DNA of 64,000 nt, taken from contig OX638370.1 of the NCBI GenBank assembly GCA_951812925.1, positions 105,848,897-105,912,896 on the forward strand, given 5' to 3'. This document shows positions 35,875-47,600 of this stretch, one piece after another. The translations under genes and the position numbers were made by a program. The DNA is from Calliopum simillimum. Taxonomy: Eukaryota; Arthropoda; Insecta; Diptera; Lauxaniidae. Within the stretch, counting starts at the first letter, position 1, and each line of letters opens with the position of its first letter. The notes below the pieces were generated by a model. That model worked only from the letters and a program-made list of their open reading frames with translations. It made no database searches and was not told the DNA's origin.

Positions 35875-36925
35875 CATAAGCTATTTTTTGACTTTTTAGA
35901 AAAAAAGTTCCAAAAAACTTAAGAAAGCATATTTTGTACAACAGACTTTTCAATCGAAACAAATGGATAAGGTAGGAGCTTACCACAGTTTGAGTTAAAT
36001 TTCACAAAGTTTTATTAAGGGTGCACGTCACAATAATGCTAGCGAGGAATCGCTAACACGTTGTGTATTCAGATATACAAAATGAAAGGAATAAGAGATA
36101 AGATTTCCGAATGTAAGTTAACTAATTCAGTTTATATTCTTCATAGCCGCAGGTCTTTACATTCTGCAAACCTTTTAAGATTAATTGAATACAAAATTTT
36201 GTTTGTGTGAGTTATGTCCAATTCAAAAAACACATACATACATTTGCGTAACCGCCCGCAAGCCAACAACTAAAAGGTGGCTAATGATCTCTCCTGCGCT
36301 TGGTATCCCATGGGGTATGAAACATGGCCAATGATTTGAATACATTTTTTTTTTTTATGCAATTTATATTCTGCACTCCAACAACACACGTGGTAAAGGA
36401 GTATTTTCCCAGAACTCCAACTCACCATTACATACCATACGCCTGAGGATTAAATGCACCTGCTGTTAAACGCCTGCTGCTGCTGTTGCTGCTAAATTTG
36501 TTGAACTGGTGAAATGTTGCGAATGCAAAATATTGCTGTTTTTGTTGTTTTTGTTCTGGCGTTCCCGTGATAAAACCCGGATTCGTTGATTACAAATGCT
36601 ATTCAATTCACAGGCGACTTTTAGTTGCTAATGGATAACGCCAAATGTTGCTCAGTTTTCCTTTTAACGACTCTCTGATGCTGCCGCCGCCGCTTTTGCA
36701 ACAAATTCACATACATTCACTCAAACAACAACAGACAGTGCTATGCATGTAAGCAATTGGTTGCAATTTTGTTTGACCCAGTAGGAAATGAAAGCAGAAT
36801 TGATTTTGTTAAAAAAAACTTACAGCATAATAGTATAAACAATACTAATATAATTTTTGCGCACTACTTCCCAAGAGGAAAAATTTTTATAAAATCGCTT
36901 GTGCCCATAGAAATATAGAAGCACT
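35875..36925. other. AT-rich intergenic DNA
   Basis: CTG/GCT-rich microsatellite lies at 36,474-36,492. No supportable gene. Confidence 0.45.
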
Positions 36926-37430
36926 TTCACAATGATTTTTTATAAGGCTGCAGTAAGAACAACATGGGTTCGAACCCAGTCCGGGTGATTTTTGTTTTTA
37001 TTTTTGGTTTTGTTTTATTTTGCTTTATTTTTTTTTATAAAAATATTTTTTATTCAACATTTTCTATTTCACTTTTCTATATTCCTTTCTCTTTTTTATT
37101 TACTATTGCTCAATTGAATTGAAACTTATTACACAATGATTCTATGTAAGGCTGTAGGAGCAATTGAATGTCAAATTCTTTTTGGACAACATTTGTTTAA
37201 TATACAACTTTAATAACGCTTCATATCATTGGGCATTGGTGTAGCGGTCTAAAGGGTTGGTAAATGTAAGTAAAAATAATCCGTTTCTATCTATCACACG
37301 GACGGCCATGGGTTCAAATCATTCGTTTTTTTTTTAAATTTTATTGAGAAAACACTTACCGCAGCATTACAAATATACAAATAAGCGCTTCAAAATGCCT
37401 TTTTACGTAAGGCTGCGGTAAGTTTAAGGG
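36926..37430 (+). repeat. Repeat cluster with tRNA-like boxes and a 12-bp hairpin
   Basis: AATG(A/C)(T/C)T-TAAGGCTG(C/T) occurs at 36,931, 37,136 and 37,396. B-box-like GGGTTCGAACCC (36,966) and GGGTTCAAATC (37,310), with an A-box-like TGTAGCGGTCTAAAGGG at 37,240, suggest SINE-derived pieces. ACTTACCGCAGC (37,354-37,365) is perfectly complementary to GCTGCGGTAAGT (37,412-37,423). No complete tRNA fold could be drawn. Confidence 0.45.
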
Positions 37431-37575
37431 CGCTTACATCCTATGACATGCAATGTTATAAAGAAAATATTGTTCTGACGGAGCGGAAGAGCTTATTGTT
37501 GAAAAAGATGTACATCAGAAGGGTTTTTGAAGCTTCTTTTCCTCGTTAATAAATCAGCGTAAAGTAAAAATAAGT

Positions 37576-38727
37576 GAGTCTCCAAAAAATGTACCATTCA
37601 ATCTCGCGTGGCTCAAAATCATGTTTAAATTGAAGATTTTTTTATATAAAATTGTTAAAAAACAAGCGTGCATCATTCTCCGCATGAGTTTTTGCATATT
37701 ACTAAACATATTGTTTTATCTTTATATAAGTAAAACAATAACCAATTAGAGAGGCTATATACCCCAGTTTCAACTTAAAAAAAAAAAAAAAAAAAAATTG
37801 CTATCTGTATTGTGATATTACTATTTTTCCAATATTTCGTCATTCTCCGTTTCATCATTCTCCGTTTCATCATTCTTCGTAGGTTTTTGTATCATTTCAT
37901 TATTCTCCGTTCAGTAACTCTCTACCTGATTATTTTTTTGTTACTTTTGCTTAAAACATTTATTTAAGAAATAAAAATTAAAATTTAGTTTTAAGACGCT
38001 TAATTAAACTTTTAAAAAATCAGCATAAAGTTTTAGGGTTGCCACCTGGTTATTTTCGAAAATCTTATATAATTCTTGCATTTTTTTGACTAAATTGAAT
38101 TTTTTGATTTCAAAAACGATCAGATAAACTTTTTTAAAATTTTACAAAACTTTTGGTTTTGCAGCTCGGTTTTTTTTGTTAGTTTTGTTTAAACCAAATT
38201 TCGGTTCGATGAGTTTTTAACGATATAAACTATTATTTTTTAGTGTGTACTTATAATGGCGAACGTAAGAAAAGGAAGATTTAAAATAAATTTTCGAAAG
38301 AAACCATCTAGTAACCCTAAAAATTTTTTGTTGGATTTTTCTGAAGTTTATTTAAGCGTTTTGAGACTAAAATTTTATTTAAATTTTTTAAATATATTCC
38401 TTAGGCGAAACTTAAAAAAAACATATGGCAACCCTGAAAGTCAATTTTCGAAAGCAACCATCTGGTAACCCTAAAAATTTTTGTTGGATTTTTCTAAAGT
38501 TTATTTAAGCGTTTTAAGACTAAAATTTTATTTAAATTTTTCAAATCTATTTAAAAGAAACTTAAAAAAAAACATATGGCAACCCTGAAAGCTTATGTTC
38601 ATTTTTTAAAAATTTTCTAGAGGTTTGGGTCATAATATTCTTTTTTTGCAAGTGATAAAAAATAAAAAAAATGGTTGGGAAAATAAAAGGCATGTTTTGT
38701 TACATTTTTCGGAGATTCAACCACATA
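37576..38727 (+). mobile_element. Composite repeat with ATTCTCCG and 117-bp units, copy 2
   Basis: This is collinear with 14,758-16,345 but shorter. ATTCTCCG-type motifs occur at 37,675-37,905. GGTTGCCACCTGGTTATTTT lies at 38,038, followed by inverted units with GGCAACCCTGAAAG at 38,429 and 38,577. Head-to-head units mean the element can fold on itself. No coding frame. Confidence 0.7.
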
Positions 38728-41700
38728 CTCAAAAATTTTTATTTGTCTGACTTCTTGAATTAAGACTTTAAGATTTAATTCTAGGTAATAAAAATGTGAT
38801 TCAAAGGAATCGAAAACATTACTTTATTTACTGCTGAGAATACATGAAAGCTAATTACGTAATGATGATTAGAGCCGATTAGTTCATGATTAGTACTGCT
38901 TTTCATAATAATAGCATATCCATAGGGAATCTCTTCAGATCATGAAACACACTTTACATCACTGGGTGTCCCTTTTCTCGCATTGTGTACCTTTGTACAT
39001 GTAATTGTATAAAACTATACACATACACATGAGTTATTGTAAATGTAGTCCAGCATTACACGCATTTCGTAACCAGAACAAATCACAAAAGAGGAAAAAA
39101 AGTCACCATTTTGTTATCTCTACCTTAGCATGCACATCGGAAAAAGTTGACCAAATAGCGAGTATCAGTGTGTGTGCGTTTGTTACGCACATACACTAAA
39201 ATATATGTAAGTGTGTGTGTATTTCAACCATGATTTTATTTTAAATTAAATTCAGGTTTTCCATGTTCGTCGTCGTTCTCTGTTTGGTGCATAGGTGCGC
39301 GCCTGTATATATGTTGTTGTGTATTTGTTTGTAAGGATTTTTGACAAAAGGATTTTTAGTCCTGTTTTTTATGTTGTCAGTGAATTTGATACAACAAAAA
39401 ATTGTCTGCTGTTTGATATCGTTTTTGTTGTTGTTTTCTTTTTACTTCTAATTAACATTTAACAATTTTTGCGCAGTTGCTCTCTGAGCGCTTCGGCTCC
39501 ATGCACACATGCAACAATGTTGAATGTTGAATGTTGTTATGTAAAAAGTGCTGACTTTGTATTTTAGATTTTAATTGAAAATGTTACTGTACGAGTACTT
39601 CAGAATTCTCTTTTTTTATTTTGTTTTAATTTTTTTTTTAAAGCGTGTAGGTTTCACCTTTTTCTGAGAGTTTGCTTTTTATTCAAAAATATGCTTTGGA
39701 TAGTATCTACTCAAGTTCTTTGAGGCATATAGGCTCATAGTTATATGCAAGATATGTCTTCTAGTTTTCTCTACCTCTTAGAAAATAGCGCTCAAAACGT
39801 TAAATTTGAAGGTCGATTGACAAGAACTACTCCAAAGCATTTTACAAAGATTTACTTAGTTGCCACTGACATTGCAACAGTGGCCCACGCACAAAGAACG
39901 CCCTTCGCCCTTACAAACCCCAACAACTGTTTTCTTGTTCTGTTTAAAATATTCTACATTAAAGTTTCTCTCCTCTCGTACATAATTTTGAAATATTTTC
40001 GAATTTCATTTAACTTTTTTGGGTTGTTTTTGTGCATTCCCATTCCGAAGACTTTAAGCCAAGGTTGTTGCAAATGCAGCAGCAGCAGCATTAAATGTCA
40101 GCTGCTTTTGCGGTTCTGGTTGTCATCGTTAAAACGTTGCATTGCATTTGTTGCAATTCAAATGAAAGCAATAACAACATTGAGGAGAGAGACAGAACAT
40201 GCTCAAGTTTTCCGCATACATTTGCATTTATGTTTGTTGAAGCTTCCGAATTTATGTCGTCTAACTGGATCTGTCTCTGCCTGCCTGCCTGAATGCCTGC
40301 TTGTGTATGTCAGTATGTTAATGTGGCTTTCTGTTCCTTGTACTTACGCACAAATACTGACCATAAATGCACATATTTTATTCAAACATATGTATGTGCA
40401 GTAAAGGCATATGCAATTTATGTTAAAATTATTAGTTAACCCAGTAGGAAACGTTAGTCATTGATTGCATTTAGTTAAAATATTGCTTTTAAGGCTTATC
40501 ATGAATAAAGAAATTCATCATTTAATAAAATTTTTGGATAGTACTCGACAGTGTCTTTCACGTAAGTTTTGGGCGCTTATCGTTCTTGTTGACATCTTAA
40601 ATATAGCTTTCAATATAGCTAATTTAGGAATTCGATGAAACTTTAAGAGGATTTTGACTAAGCTGACGTCGGTCATAAGTCTTTCCTGGTAAATTTTAAC
40701 GAAACAAATTTCTGCGCTTATGTTTTTAGAGTAACTAATTTCGATTTTTGGAAACATTTCTTGAAAATAAAATTGCCGGACTTAAAATGGCGTACAATTT
40801 ACTGAAAAAATTTTTATATGATGAAAAATTTTTTTAAAAAGGGGTTTTTGAGGTTGTTGAATCCGGATTCCGGGTCAAACCGTTTAAAACAAAATGGTTA
40901 TTCTAATATAGCGGACAATTTTCTTAAAAAATGATTATATCACAAAAAAATTGTGGAAAATTTGGTTTTGAGCTCGCTGTTTGCAAATTATGAACAACAT
41001 TTTTCGAAAACAAAATGGCAGAGATTTTCGGACAGTAAAAAAGATTCTGTCACGCCCATTTTCAACTAAGAGCTTGACGATTTCTTATTGTTCAGCCGAG
41101 GATTAAACTTTTTTTTATGTACGTATATATTTAGCGGGTGGCGAAAATATTTGATTTGAAAGGAATACCTTTTCGAAGCTTGTCTGCTGTGTAAAGTTGC
41201 TGCTCCCGGCGTCGGCTGCCGCGTGAACTGCTACTTTTGACAATGGTGGCTGCGATGATGAATGATCGCTGGAGTGATGCTGATGACTACCAAAATGATG
41301 CTGCTGATGTCTTCGATAATCAAAAATACTCTTGGGGTATGATGTTCCCAAAAGTTAATTGCAGAGTAAAAATGTCCCACCAGGTGTCTTTGTTTCAAAG
41401 AAAAAAACTAACTTTTGAGTTTACTTTTACGTTGTAATTTTTTGAACAATTTAAATTTAGTTTAAAGTAAGTTATTTGAAGTTTTAAACAAATTTAATAT
41501 TTAAAAGAAACATAAATAAAAATTACGGCGGCCGCTGCTAAGCACGATGGAAAAACGAATGACAAAAGCTCATGAGTTTGATGTATTCAACGCATACGCA
41601 TTAGATTTAGAGAGATGGCGGTATGAACTGAAGAATTTTCAATGGGTTCGATTCGCATTGCCAATCGCGGGAAATAAAATCCGGTTTTTTGGAGTTTATG

Positions 41701-44354
41701 CGTATTCCTGCGTAAACACTCATTACATCACAAATATCAGATATTACTGTTACACTTGAAATATTTTCGAAGTTATGGCGATTCAAAATGTTGGGCTGTA
41801 TGGGAGATGGGCGTGTCCTTGATTCGATTGCGCTTATTTTCAACGAATAGGTAGATACTACTAATTTTATCTTAGATATAAAATATTATTGTCGTACTTG
41901 CAGTATTCACGAAGTTATGGCGATGTGGGATGTGGGTGTTTTAATGCCCACAAAAACAAGATGCTGCCAGTACTGTCTCAGATATGGAATTTTATTGCAA
42001 TAAATTGAAATATTGAAATAATATTGGTTTTGTTAGTTCTAAAAGACTAGAGCATTACAAGAATACAGAAGAGATGCTGAAAAAAATCATTGTATTCAAA
42101 AATGCGGTGTGAACAGGGTGGTTGATAACTCTAGTTTCAAATCATTGACAAATTTTTTCCCATTGAATGCCACTATTCATTTTATATGTGAAATCGGCTG
42201 CTGTTTCCGAAAACCGCATTATTTTTTTTTCACGTCGTTTTCGGGATATCGGTCATTTTCGGTTTTTGGACAAAAAAAAAAGATAGTTCTATTTAAATAC
42301 AAATATCTCAAGAACAAATATTTGTGTATAAACGTTCTATAAATTATATTAAAGGTAATTAAATTACCTACAAATAATATGCACAACACTTTTTAGTTGG
42401 TTGGTTAGTTTCGGCAAAATAAATTGATTTCTAAAATAAAATTTTTTTTTCGGAAAAATTTAAAAAAAAGTCAAAATCACATAATTTTACTTAAGAAAAG
42501 GGTCAAAATGACCCACATGCGGGTGTTTTAGAGGGTTAAAATTTTCTACAAGAATATTCCTCGCAATATCTTGCATAGATTTACTGAAGACATGATACAC
42601 CTCAGATGTAAGGATCATACACTCAGTTAAGTTCATCGATTTAACACAATAAAGCAATATATTGTTTTTTAATGTACATGGGATTTAAAAACTTCAAAAA
42701 TCGTTAAAAAAATCTGACTTGCTGGAGAAAAACGACGTGACACAGGTATTTTTTTAACGTCTATTTAAAATTTTTTTTTTTGGATTTTCTCTTGTGTTTT
42801 TTTTTTATGTGTTGGACCGTGTTATAACTGATTTGATTGCTTTTATTTCCAACTGGGTTGTACTTTAAATTGCAACTCTCTATCTTTTTCTTACTTGACC
42901 TATAGACATTTATGCATTATTGTTTTTGTATCATTTTGTTGAATCAAATTTTTGCTGGATAAAATTTTGAAATTTTTGTTGGAATATTGTTAAAGTTTTA
43001 TGCTTCCACATCTGCTGTGGTTTGCTGGAAATGCACATAATTTTACTAAACCTACTGTTTTTTTTTTAATAAAATTTTGTAGATGTTTTTTCCATTCTGT
43101 TGTATGTTAACTTGCTTGTCATTTTACTTTATATGTGGTTACTAAACATTTTCTGATAACACATGTTATATTCAGTATTTTCTTTAATATTTTTTAATTT
43201 TTGGAAAAATCTTAAAGTCTGTTAAGTGGAAAAAGTTCAAATCAGCCATATAACACATTAAGGGAATTCACTTGTCACATTCATTATAAAGTGCGTGCAT
43301 TATTGTGTTGCATTGCAATAAAAATCAAAAGGAAAATGCATTATTCACGTTCTAATCACTCAACAGAGTATAATTTTTCAAGCCAGCCGCAATACTTTTG
43401 AAGTGAAAAATGGTTTGGTGTGGCGTGGGGTGAAGAAAACAAAAAACTATAGAAGAACACTAATACCTACTTGCATAAAACAAAGGCAAAGTTGTGCTTT
43501 AGAGTCCTGTGTAGAATATTAATTAGTTAATGCTCGAAGTTAACTAATTGGTTAGTTTTATAGTTAATAGAAATCTCAATTATGCAGAAACTGCGCCATT
43601 CATGTCTTAGAATGTACTATTGTACTTACTTAATATGATCCATTTAAGTTTAACTTTTCGATACTAAAAAGTGAAAAGTATGCAAATCACAAAAATGTTT
43701 CGTAATGCATGAACTTTTACTTTGCAGCTATGTAGATTCCTTATATTAAAGTCCTTGGAGCATTTTCTGTATGTTTCACACAGCAAAGTTTAATTCCACC
43801 GCTCTGTGCAATATGTAGGAAATTCCTCACAACACTGAATTGTGGCAAATGCATTGCAAACGGAATATACTACGCATTGCATGGCAGCGCAAGAAAACGT
43901 TTCCCTACTTTTGAACGGTTTTTTCCGCTATATATTTCTTTAGTGCAGTTTTTAATTTCACCCTTTAGTTCTAAGTTTTGTTTTGATTTCTCAACACCTC
44001 CCCATTCCAAGGCAAATCGCTGGTGTTGCATATCGTTCGAGCAAACACAGTTTTTCACACGCAAACCATCATCAGCAGCATCAGCTAAAAAACCCTTTTC
44101 ATTTTCTTAAGTTTAAGTCTTCAGCTCTCAAGGGGGCAATACTTTACAAATAGAAACAACACTGCAAGGATTAATTTGAAGCGGGTAAAAAGCAGCAGCA
44201 ACAGCGACAACGAATGAAAAAGCATGTTAAACACAAACATTAAAATGAATGTTGGCACATACATACATAAACACGCAGTTGTTTGCGTACGCACACAAAT
44301 TAGTGAAAAAAGTGTTGCCAGTGTTTCACATATAAGCACAGTGGCTTATAAATA
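38728..44354. other. Long intergenic stretch, no supportable gene
   Basis: AT-rich DNA with GT/CA and GTT tracts near 39,165-39,430. The longest frame, 39,745-40,404 (219 codons), starts without context, has no domain and reads through microsatellite-like Ser/Cys stretches. A GGGTCAAAATGACCC hairpin and GAGGGTTAA at 42,500-42,537 could be a piggyBac-type end. Confidence 0.45.
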
Positions 44355-44356
44355 TA

Positions 44357-44745
44357 GGGTGTCTCAAAAGAAAGTTCATATTTGTTTAGCTTCTTGTGTT
44401 AATATAATGAATGCGAGGGGCGCAAAAGGTATGCCAATCAGTTCCGCCTGGCTCTTCGGAATCAAGATGTTTTGAAACGTTTTTCGGGGAGAGAGAGTGA
44501 TTTTGGCGAGTGCCGTTCTGGATGATTTTAGTAGCCCAAGTTCATCAAGAACTGCAGAAAAGTGGCAATAGCCGCAATCGGAGTTTTTGTAAAACCGCAC
44601 AAGGCGCGGTACGGTCCTGAGAAACGCTCCCTAAAGACTGAATTCCGAAAGCCAGGCTACCGATTGATATATTCCCGTTGGATCTTCAGATTCGATGCGT
44701 TTACAAAGGAAGCTAAATAAATATAAAGTTTCTTTTGGGACACTC
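44357..44745. mobile_element. Mariner-type non-autonomous element, 389 bp
   Basis: The left end GGGTGTCTCAAAAGAAAGTT and the complement of AACTTTC-like right end bases (AAAGTTTCTTTTGGGACACTC) match over about 40 bp, including TATTTGTTTAGCTTC. TA flanks both ends (44,355-44,356; 44,746-44,747). The interior has higher G+C but no transposase motif. Confidence 0.75.
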
Positions 44746-44754
44746 TAGCTAACA

Positions 44755-46130
44755 AAAAAAGCTAGTTGTCAACCCTAAAAATTATTTTTTCAATTTGCTG
44801 AAAGGTTATATAAGCGTTTCCTAAACTAAAAATTTGAATTTAGTTACAAAAAGTACGATTTTAACAAAATTTCAGAAAATAAATAGGTGGCAACCCTACA
44901 AATATTTTTTGGATTTTTCAAAAGATTGTCTAAGCGTTTTAGGACTAAAATTAAATTTTTATCTTGATATACAATGTAGTATATTAGGAGAGTCACCGGG
45001 TATGAGACACCTCCGGGTATGAGACATTCGATTTTTTCTATGATGCAAAACTAATGTTGCCAATCTGACTACTGTCGAACTGTCCTCTTGCTATGACCAT
45101 AATTCATGTTTTATATTTTTAAATTTTCATTGCATTTTTCTAGGTGTCTCATACCCGGATACAATTTTTTTTTTTGAAAAACTTGTACTTAAAAAATTGG
45201 CCATAACTTTTGCATGTGATAAAACTACTTTCTACTCCTTTCAAAAGAAAGTTGTGTGTATTTCCTGCCTTTCGAACGATATATAAAACACCTGAAACGG
45301 CTTAACCAGTAACAATTTATGGCTCAATAACAAAGCCCGTCTCATACCCGGAAACACTCCCTTACATATATGGTTTAAGCAAAATTTACAAAAACAAAAA
45401 AAAAAAATAAGTGGAAACCCTGAAAGCTTTGAACAATTTTTTAAAAGGTAATCTGAGCGTTTCCTAAGCTATAAACTTAAATTTAGTTTCAAAAAGTACG
45501 ATTTTAACAAAATTTCAAAAAATAACCAGGTTGTAGCCCTAAAAATATATGCTGCATTTTTAAAAAGTTGATCGAAGCTTTTTAAGGTTAACACTTTTTT
45601 TTTTTGATATACATGGATTAAGCAAAATTCACAAAAAAAAAAACCAGGTGGCAACCTTACGGTTTTTCAAAGTTTATCTGAGCGTTTCTGAAACCAAAAA
45701 TCTGAATTTAGTCACAAAAAGTATGATTTCAACTATATATATAAAAAAAATCAGGTGGCAACCCTAAAAATATATTTAAGGTTTTTAAAAAGTTTATCTA
45801 AGCGTTATAAGACTTAATTTTTTTTTTGAAATATATGGCTTAAGCAAAATTACCAATAAAAAAAAAACAGGTGGCAACACTGAAAGTTTTTGAACAATTT
45901 TTAAAAAGTTTATCTGAGCGTTTCTTTATCCAAAAATTTTAATTTGGTCACAGAAAGTATGACTTTAACATAATTTTTTAAAATAACAATGTGGCAACCC
46001 TAAATGTATGTTAGATTTTAAAAAAGTTTATCGAAGAGCTTTTAGACCAAAGTTTATTTTTTTTTTTAAATTAAAAAGTTCAATTTAACCATAACGAAAA
46101 TAACAACGGTTGGCAGCCCTGAAAGATTAA
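44755..46130 (-). repeat. Tandem array of 117-bp units forming about 235-bp dimers
   Basis: (G)GTGGCAACCCT-type motifs occur at 44,887, 45,411, 45,528, 45,648, 45,754, 45,870, 45,990 and 46,109. From 45,411 on the spacing is 106-120 bp. Units alternate between a version followed by CTGAAAG...TTATCTGAGCGTTTC and one followed by CTAAAAAT...CTAAGCGTTTTAAGAC. The same unit occurs in opposite orientation in the repeats at 15.66-15.9 and 38.04 kb. A MITE interrupts it at 44,987-45,361. Confidence 0.8.
44987..45361. mobile_element. MITE inserted in the 117-bp array, 375 bp
   Basis: The left end GGAGAGTCACCGGGTATGAGAC resembles the complement of the right end GTCTCATACCCGGAAACACTCC. CCGGGTATGAGAC is repeated at 45,013, and CTCATACCCGG recurs at 45,149. 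Both flanks carry TTA. Bases on the two sides (CTTGATATAC and ATATATGGTTTAAGCAAAA) rejoin to match uninterrupted units near 45,600, which shows a nested insertion. Confidence 0.7.
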
Positions 46131-46149
46131 TTCATAGTAAGCATCTGCA

Positions 46150-46395
46150 GATAGAAACGGCGTTAAGAAATAACGCCCAGTAAAATAACGCCCAAAAAAA
46201 AGAAAAAAAAACTACGCCCAAAACAAAAACGAAATATCGCCCAAAAAATATAAATTAAAGCCCAAAAACAAAAATTAAATAACTCCGAAAATATTTTCGT
46301 ATAAATTTAGGCGTTATTTCGTTCAAAATAAAAAACGAAATAACGCCCAAATAATTTTCATACCAATAAATTTTGGCGTTATTCTTCAGAAACGG
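46150..46395. repeat. Short array of AACGCCC motifs in both orientations
   Basis: AATAACGCCC(A/G) occurs at 46,170, 46,186 and 46,340, with decayed forms between. GGCGTTATTTC/T occurs at 46,311 and 46,374. It has many A runs and no coding potential. Confidence 0.55.
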
Positions 46396-46448
46396 TTCCT
46401 GAAATAAAGGGGTACACGGAATTCCCGGACCAGCTCTATTGTATATTT

Positions 46449-46515
46449 ATTATACCCTAAGCCGAGAGTATATTTACTTTGTTCTTCCATTTGATTAGCA
46501 TCATCCCATGAGTCG
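46449..46515 (+). mobile_element. mini-me-like terminal fragment, copy G
   Basis: TATACCCTAAGCCGAGAGTA, TTTACTTTGTTCTTCC and ATCCCATGAGTCG match the start and core of the family with a deletion between. Confidence 0.45.
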
Positions 46516-47420
46516 AAACTTTCATCTGGAAACACTGGCAATGCATAATAATAAATAAAAATGATTAAGTTTCTTCCCACTGTACACTATTTTAAGAAAA
46601 TAAAGAACAAAAACAACAGAAATCGCGTCACAGAAGGCTTAAGCGCGCACGAAAAGGCATTAGCACAAGGAAGGAAAACTTGACGTCGACCACAGTGGGA
46701 GGTGGGATTTCAGGAGTAAAACTTTCTAAATCACTATTTTGAAATCTGAACACAAACAGCGGCAACTACTGTGCGTATGCAACAACAACAACAAAACTGA
46801 AGAAAGAAAACATACGCAACATTCCGGCAGCAACTGCTGCAGCTGCTTTTGCGTTGATTGAAAAATGCAGCGGCCCCAAAGGCGAATTTCTCCGTTTGTT
46901 TGTGCACTTAAATTGAATGAGATTTCCGTTGATTGAGATTGGCACACGCTTACAGTCGCACATATGCTTATGTACACAATTACACTCAAATACTTTATGC
47001 GTAGGAAACGCAGTTGTGCGCTTTTTTGCGTTCTCTGTCCTTTTTGCATCTTTCGTTCGCTTAAAAATCATTTTGACCAATTGCTTTGCGCTTCGCCAGA
47101 TAACTTGTTGACTTAGATTCTCGACTTTGTTGCCAAGCTTAATTTTAAAAAATTAGTGAGGTGGGATAGGTCGAGAATAGATTTTGGACATGACCAGGGG
47201 TGTCTCCGACCCCTCTAAGTGACCGATTGATAAAACTTTTATATAAAAACTTTTAAGAATTTTTAAGTGTATAACTTAATGACATTTTATATATAGAAAA
47301 TTGATTTTTTAATTGAACTTTTAGTCATATATTTGCAAAGATCGACTTACATATAAATCTATCAATGCATTTTTTCTAACACATAATTATGACAAATCAA
47401 GGAACGGATTAAAAACACGG
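46516..47420. other. Intergenic DNA downstream of the serpin gene
   Basis: Two overlapping minus-strand frames at 46,726-47,080 have no conserved domain and carry simple-sequence (CAA)n-derived residues. Not supported as genes. Confidence 0.4.
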
Positions 47421-47600
47421 CTATAGTGACATATGTTTCGTCTTTCGCCACAAAGACTCATCAGACTATTTTTGTTGTAATTATAATTATATTTATTTTA
47501 CTAAATTAATTATAATTGAAAAATTGCAAGTTTGAAAACTTTTTGTGTTTTTTGGCCTGGGCGTGAGTCGAACCAAGGAACTCGCGGTTTTAATTGTTTT
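47421..47600 (-). mobile_element. Second SINE-like hammerhead element, degraded head
   Basis: This is the same arrangement as the 21.3-kb copy. A B-box-like GGTTCGACTC (47,574-47,565, minus strand) and neighbouring bases align with the tRNA-like head of copy 1, followed by an AT-rich insert of about 90 bp and then the hammerhead. The A-box side is not recognisable. The ribozyme is better preserved than the head. Confidence 0.5.
47423..47469 (-). ncRNA. Hammerhead ribozyme, type I topology (copy 2)
   Basis: Read on the minus strand: stem I 5' strand AUAGU (47,469-47,465); core CUGAUGA (47,464-47,458); stem II GUCUUU with loop GUGGCG and AAAGAC (47,457-47,440); GAAA (47,439-47,436), whose last A starts stem III; palindromic stem III ACAU/AUGU; the unpaired C at 47,428; then stem I 3' strand ACUAU (47,427-47,423). 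All paired positions are Watson-Crick. Cleavage is predicted between 47,428 and 47,427. The very short stem III is typical of hammerheads in metazoan SINE-like and retrozyme elements, which are thought to work best as dimers. Hammerheads are known to self-cleave RNA at the NUH site; activity of this copy is inference. Confidence 0.85.

Noticed and set aside
36950..36985. Possible tRNA gene at GGGTTCGAACCC
   Set aside because: No acceptor, D or anticodon stems fit around it. Kept only as part of a SINE-like repeat.
39745..40404. 219-codon open frame on the plus strand
   Set aside because: Lacks domains, start context and codon bias. It runs through simple-sequence AGC/CTG bases and is Cys/Leu/Phe-rich, as expected of chance frames.
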